Shown: positions 41,596 through 45,016 of the stretch, in pieces
Layout of the letters: each line of letters starts with the position of its first letter
How positions within the stretch are numbered: the stretch's first letter is position 1
From: JAPLXD01 sp041662765
GTDB taxonomy: Bacteria; Patescibacteriota; Minisyncoccia; Moranbacterales; UBA11712
Length of the DNA stretch: 45,016 nucleotides
Assembly: GCA_041662765.1 (NCBI GenBank)
Contig: JBAZRT010000002.1
Coordinates: forward strand, 1 to 45,016
Reading direction: 5' to 3'
The notes under the pieces: model-generated
What the model saw: only the letters and a program-made list of their open reading frames with translations
Database searches by the model: none
What the model was told of the DNA's origin: nothing
Translations under genes and position numbers: made by a program

Positions 41596-43953
41596 ATGAA
41601 AAAGAATCTCTCAGAACAAGATATTTGTTCAAAATTCATTCTGCCGGCGGTAACGAAGGCTGGGTGGGATTTGCAGACGCAAATTCGCGAACAGTATTCT
41701 TTTACGGCGGGGCGCATCATGGTGCGAGGCAAAACAGTCGTCCGCGGAGAAAGAAAAAGAGTTGATTTTATTCTTTTTGACAAGGCAAATTTTCCAATTG
41801 CACTGATCGAGGCCAAGGACAACAATCATCCCGTGGGCGCTGGAATGCAGCAGGCACTGGCTTATGCCGAGGCCCTTGATATTCCGTTCGTATACAGCTC
41901 GAACGGCGATGCTTTCCTTGAGCATAACCGATTGTCGAAAACTGATCCGATAGAACGCGAGATATCCACAGAAAATTTTCCAGCGCCCGCCGAACTTCAA
42001 AAAAGATACCGGGAGCTCAAAAATATTTCGCCGAACGATGAAGAAATTCTGAACCAGGAATATTTTCAAGAGCTAGGCGGAAAAGAACCGCGCTATTTTC
42101 AACAAGTGGCCATCAATCGGACAGTCGAAGCGATCACCAAAGGACAAAATAGAATTTTGCTGGTTATGGCTACCGGCACAGGGAAGACATATACAGCCTT
42201 TCAAATCATCTGGCGGCTTTGGAAAGCAAGGGCCAAAAAACGGATTCTTTTTCTGGTTGATCGCAATATTCTGGCCGATCAGGCTATTATCAACGACTTC
42301 AAACACTTTGGGGATAAAATGGTAAAAACACAAAACAGAAAAATCGACAAAGCCTATGAAATTTATTTGGCGCTGTATCAGGGAATCACCGGCGCCGAAG
42401 AAGAAAAAAATATCTTCAAACAATTTTCGCCTAATTTTTTTGATCTAGTGATAGTGGATGAATGTCATCGAGGGAGTGCTCGGGAAAATGCGCTTTGGCA
42501 TGATGTTTTGGAATACTACAAAAATGCGACGCAAATCGGTTTGACCGCAACCCCGAAAGAAACTAAGGACATATCAACCCAATCATATTTTGGCGAACCC
42601 ATTTATACCTACTCTCTTCGTCAGGGAATTGATGACGGATTTCTTGCTCCCTACAAGGTTATCCGCGTTTCTATTGATCGGGATGTCGAAGGATATCGGC
42701 CCGAAGAAGGAAAAACAGATGCTTACGGCAACGAAGTTCCTGATCGAATATACAACCTAAAGGATTTCGACAAAAGTATTATTATTGATGACCGGACAAA
42801 ATTGGTCGCCAAAAAAATATCTGAATATCTGAAAGAAACCGACCGTATGCAAAAAACCATCGTATTTTGCGTGGATATCGAACACGCGGAGCGGATGCGT
42901 CAGGCGCTTGTCAATGAAAATGCGGACAAAGTTTCCGAGAACCGGCGCTATGTCGTGCGCATCACCGGCGAAAATCCTGAAGCGCCCAAGGAACTCGATC
43001 ATTTCATCGATCCGGAAAGCCCGTATCCAGTCATTGCGACCACTTCGAAACTTATGACGACCGGAATCGATGCCCAAACATGCAAAGTTATTGCCCTTGA
43101 CTCAAATATTCAATCAATGACCGAATTCAAACAAATCATCGGCCGTGGCACGCGCGTGCGCGAAGATTACGGAAAACTATTTTTCACCATTCTGGATTTT
43201 CGGGGCGTCACGGAACTTTTTGCTGATCCGAATTTCGACGGGGATCCGGTTGTCATCTACAAACCAAAAGAAGGCGAACCCATTGTCCCGCCAGAAGAAA
43301 CAAATCCGGATGGCGTTGACTATGAAAGTGCATCCGAAACAATAATTTCTGATACGTGGAATATGCCAAAAGACGGAGTGATCCGCGAACCGGTCAAAAA
43401 ATATTATGTTCGCGACGTTCCTGTGAAAATCGTCAACGAACGGGTTCAATATATCGGCGAAGATGGGAAACTCATCACCGAATCGCTCAAAGACTTTTCG
43501 AAAAAGAATATACTGCAAGAATATCGTTCGCTCAACGATTTCCTCAATACTTGGACGCGTGCGGAGAAAAAGGAGGCTGTCATCAAGGAGTTGGAAAGCA
43601 AGGGTATATTTATGGACGCCCTGTCAGAGGAAGTTGGTAAGGATTTTGACCCATTTGACCTAGTGTGCCATGTCGCTTTCGGAAAACCGCCGCTCACCCG
43701 AAGAGAACGGGCAAATAATGTGAAGAAACGCGACTATTTCACAAAATATGAAGGAAAAGCGCTGGAAGTGATCAAAGCGCTTCTTGAAAAATATGCGGAT
43801 CAGGGCATCACGGCGATCGATGGTATTGAAGATTTGGAAATCACTCCTTTTACTCAATTTGGAACGCCATATCAAATTGTGAACGATATTTTTGGCGGTC
43901 GTGAAAAATATCTAGAAGTTATCCAAAAAATTCAACAAGTAATTTACGCCTAA
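41596..43953 (+). CDS. hsdR: type I restriction endonuclease, HsdR subunit
   Basis: 785 residues from ATG 41596 (a GTG lies one codon before). The N-terminal nuclease has the PD-(D/E)xK set D57, E72 and K74 (RKRVDFILF…IALIEAKDN). Superfamily 2 helicase follows with Walker A ATGTGKT (about 192-198), DECH (about 287-290), GLTATP (about 314-319) and IIGRGTRVRED. The C-terminal region should bind the methylase core. HsdR translocates DNA and cuts unmodified DNA far from the recognition site. Full length, all catalytic residues present. Followed three bases later by hsdM; hsdS should lie beyond the window. Confidence 0.95.
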   Translation: MKKNLSEQDICSKFILPAVTKAGWDLQTQIREQYSFTAGRIMVRGKTVVRGERKRVDFILFDKANFPIALIEAKDNNHPVGAGMQQALAYAEALDIPFVYSSNGDAFLEHNRLSKTDPIEREISTENFPAPAELQKRYRELKNISPNDEEILNQEYFQELGGKEPRYFQQVAINRTVEAITKGQNRILLVMATGTGKTYTAFQIIWRLWKARAKKRILFLVDRNILADQAIINDFKHFGDKMVKTQNRKIDKAYEIYLALYQGITGAEEEKNIFKQFSPNFFDLVIVDECHRGSARENALWHDVLEYYKNATQIGLTATPKETKDISTQSYFGEPIYTYSLRQGIDDGFLAPYKVIRVSIDRDVEGYRPEEGKTDAYGNEVPDRIYNLKDFDKSIIIDDRTKLVAKKISEYLKETDRMQKTIVFCVDIEHAERMRQALVNENADKVSENRRYVVRITGENPEAPKELDHFIDPESPYPVIATTSKLMTTGIDAQTCKVIALDSNIQSMTEFKQIIGRGTRVREDYGKLFFTILDFRGVTELFADPNFDGDPVVIYKPKEGEPIVPPEETNPDGVDYESASETIISDTWNMPKDGVIREPVKKYYVRDVPVKIVNERVQYIGEDGKLITESLKDFSKKNILQEYRSLNDFLNTWTRAEKKEAVIKELESKGIFMDALSEEVGKDFDPFDLVCHVAFGKPPLTRRERANNVKKRDYFTKYEGKALEVIKALLEKYADQGITAIDGIEDLEITPFTQFGTPYQIVNDIFGGREKYLEVIQKIQQVIYA

Positions 43954-43956
43954 ATT

Positions 43957-45016
43957 ATGTCTCTACAAGCAGTTGTCAAAACAATTCAGGATATTATGCG
44001 AAAAGATCAGGGCGTTGACGGTGACGCCCAAAGGCTTTCCCAGCTTGTCTGGATGCTTTTTCTCAAAATTATCGACGATCAAGAAAAGCAGTTTGAGTTG
44101 GAGAATCCGAAATTCAAATCACCAATTCCCGAAAATTTGCGTTGGCGCAATTGGGCAACAAATGAAGAGGGACTTACGGGCGATGAACTTCTTGATTTTG
44201 TTAATAATCAACTTTTTCGTAGGCTCAAGGAATTAAAGGTCAGATCGAACGACAGTTTCGGATTGCTGATCAAAGAAGTATTCACCGATTCATTCAATTA
44301 TATGAAATCGGGAACGCTGATCCGGCAAGTGATAAACAAAATAAACGAAGTTGACTTCAATCGAAAAGACGATCGCCATCATTTCAACGAAATATATGAA
44401 CATCTCTTAAAGGAGCTGCAAAGTGCCGGAAATTACGGGGAATTCTACACACCCCGGCCCCTCACACAATTTGTAGTGGAAATGGTGAATCCAAAATTGG
44501 GTGAGAAGATTCTTGATCCAGCTTGCGGCACAGGAGGATTCTTGGTAAATGCCTTGCTGTATATCAGAAATCAGGAAGTGAAAACAAAAAAAGATGAGAT
44601 GCTTCTTGAAAAAAATATTCACGGCATTGAACTCAAGCAACTCCCGTTTACTCTGGGGGTTACCAATCTTGTTTTGCACGGCGTAGAAGCGGATGGGCAG
44701 ATTGTCCGAGGCGATGCGCTTTCGAAACCGCTTCGCGAATATGGGCCGAAAGACCGGGTGGATGTGATTATGGCCAACCCTCCTTTCGGCGGAAGCGTGA
44801 AAGACGGAACGCGGGCGAATTTTCCTCACGAATTCCGGACAAAAGAAACCGCTGATTTGTTTTTGGTTTTGTTTATGCATTTGCTCAAACCCATGGGACG
44901 CGCGGGCATAGTTTTGCCGGACGGGACGCTTTTTGGCGAAGGCGTGAAAACGGCCATCAAGCGAAAGCTTTTGGAAGAATGCAATTTGCACACGATTGTG
45001 CGTCTTCAGCAGGGGG
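43957..45016 (+). CDS. hsdM: type I restriction-modification methylase, HsdM subunit (partial)
   Basis: First 353 residues; the gene runs off the window end. N-terminal helical HsdM_N domain (about 5-130), then the N6-adenine methylase with SAM motif DPACGTGGFL (about 187-196) and catalytic NPPF (about 273-276). YGEFYTPRPLTQFVVEMVNP just before is standard. With HsdS it methylates the recognition sequence to protect host DNA. Adjacent to hsdR in the same direction. Confidence 0.96.
   Translation, partial: MSLQAVVKTIQDIMRKDQGVDGDAQRLSQLVWMLFLKIIDDQEKQFELENPKFKSPIPENLRWRNWATNEEGLTGDELLDFVNNQLFRRLKELKVRSNDSFGLLIKEVFTDSFNYMKSGTLIRQVINKINEVDFNRKDDRHHFNEIYEHLLKELQSAGNYGEFYTPRPLTQFVVEMVNPKLGEKILDPACGTGGFLVNALLYIRNQEVKTKKDEMLLEKNIHGIELKQLPFTLGVTNLVLHGVEADGQIVRGDALSKPLREYGPKDRVDVIMANPPFGGSVKDGTRANFPHEFRTKETADLFLVLFMHLLKPMGRAGIVLPDGTLFGEGVKTAIKRKLLEECNLHTIVRLQQG

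Noticed and set aside
1..45016. tRNA or rRNA genes
   Set aside because: No T-arm pattern with matching acceptor stem and no rRNA sequence was noticed by eye; a covariance-model scan would be decisive.
1..45016. Recoded TGA (genetic code 25)
   Set aside because: TGA ends rsmA, radC and comM at the family-expected positions.

Overview
The window looks like a piece of a Patescibacteria (Candidate Phyla Radiation) genome, most like Parcubacteria/Moranbacteria. Three things point this way: compact genes of which only a few have a Shine-Dalgarno sequence, several probably leaderless starts, and a non-canonical type IV secretion (T4SS) cluster with PrgI, a split VirB4 and tandem VirB2-like pilins. 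The first gene also resembles an uncharacterised protein type I remember from these genomes. TGA is used as a stop (rsmA, radC), so the code-25 lineages are unlikely. The lineage call rests on memory of families, not on a search. A 62-base N run at 28265-28326 shows this is a draft assembly.

Layout. 1-3351 (minus): an uncharacterised GC-rich gene with its own promoter and terminator, then the UvrD/PcrA helicase. 3394-6456 (plus): rpsO, a NYN-domain putative RNase and pnp, an RNA-processing group with a large hairpin before pnp. 6461-8494: a proline-rich single-pass membrane protein and a 705-base non-coding stretch packed with inverted repeats. That stretch holds a strong promoter, a 21-bp perfect hairpin and a terminator, and is the best candidate here for an undescribed structured RNA. 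8504-13037 (plus): YraN, a DksA/TraR-type zinc-finger protein, LspA, YifB/ComM, a DUF348/G5/RlpA-like cell-wall protein and RsmA. 13102-14739 (minus): a large UbiA-type membrane protein, preceded by a MITE-like element.

15001-30685 (plus) is one long gene run that starts at a leaderless promoter. It holds a TSP3-repeat exported protein, a frameshifted exported protein, a VirB6/TrbL-like channel protein, a helical/proline-rich protein, PrgI, the two halves of VirB4, two membrane proteins (one CPBP-like), a 1013-residue cysteine-rich surface protein, and two nearly identical VirB2-like pilins. The second pilin is fused to a lysozyme-like domain, and the assembly gap lies inside it. Together these look like an envelope-spanning DNA- or protein-transfer or surface machine carrying its own peptidoglycan-cutting enzyme. 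No VirD4, VirB11 or relaxase is present in the window.

30682-37198 (minus) reads from the origin: rpmH, rnpA, yidC and jag, followed directly by a flippase, a family 2 glycosyltransferase and two O-antigen ligase/polymerase-like proteins. 37314-40175 holds dnaA, the probable oriC with DnaA-box-like sites, and dnaN. Gene direction switches at this point, as expected at an origin. 40213-45016 (plus) holds radC, a palindromic element, a Phd/RelE-type toxin-antitoxin pair with an operator over its promoter, and a type I restriction-modification system (hsdR, and hsdM cut by the window end), a small defence cluster beside the origin.
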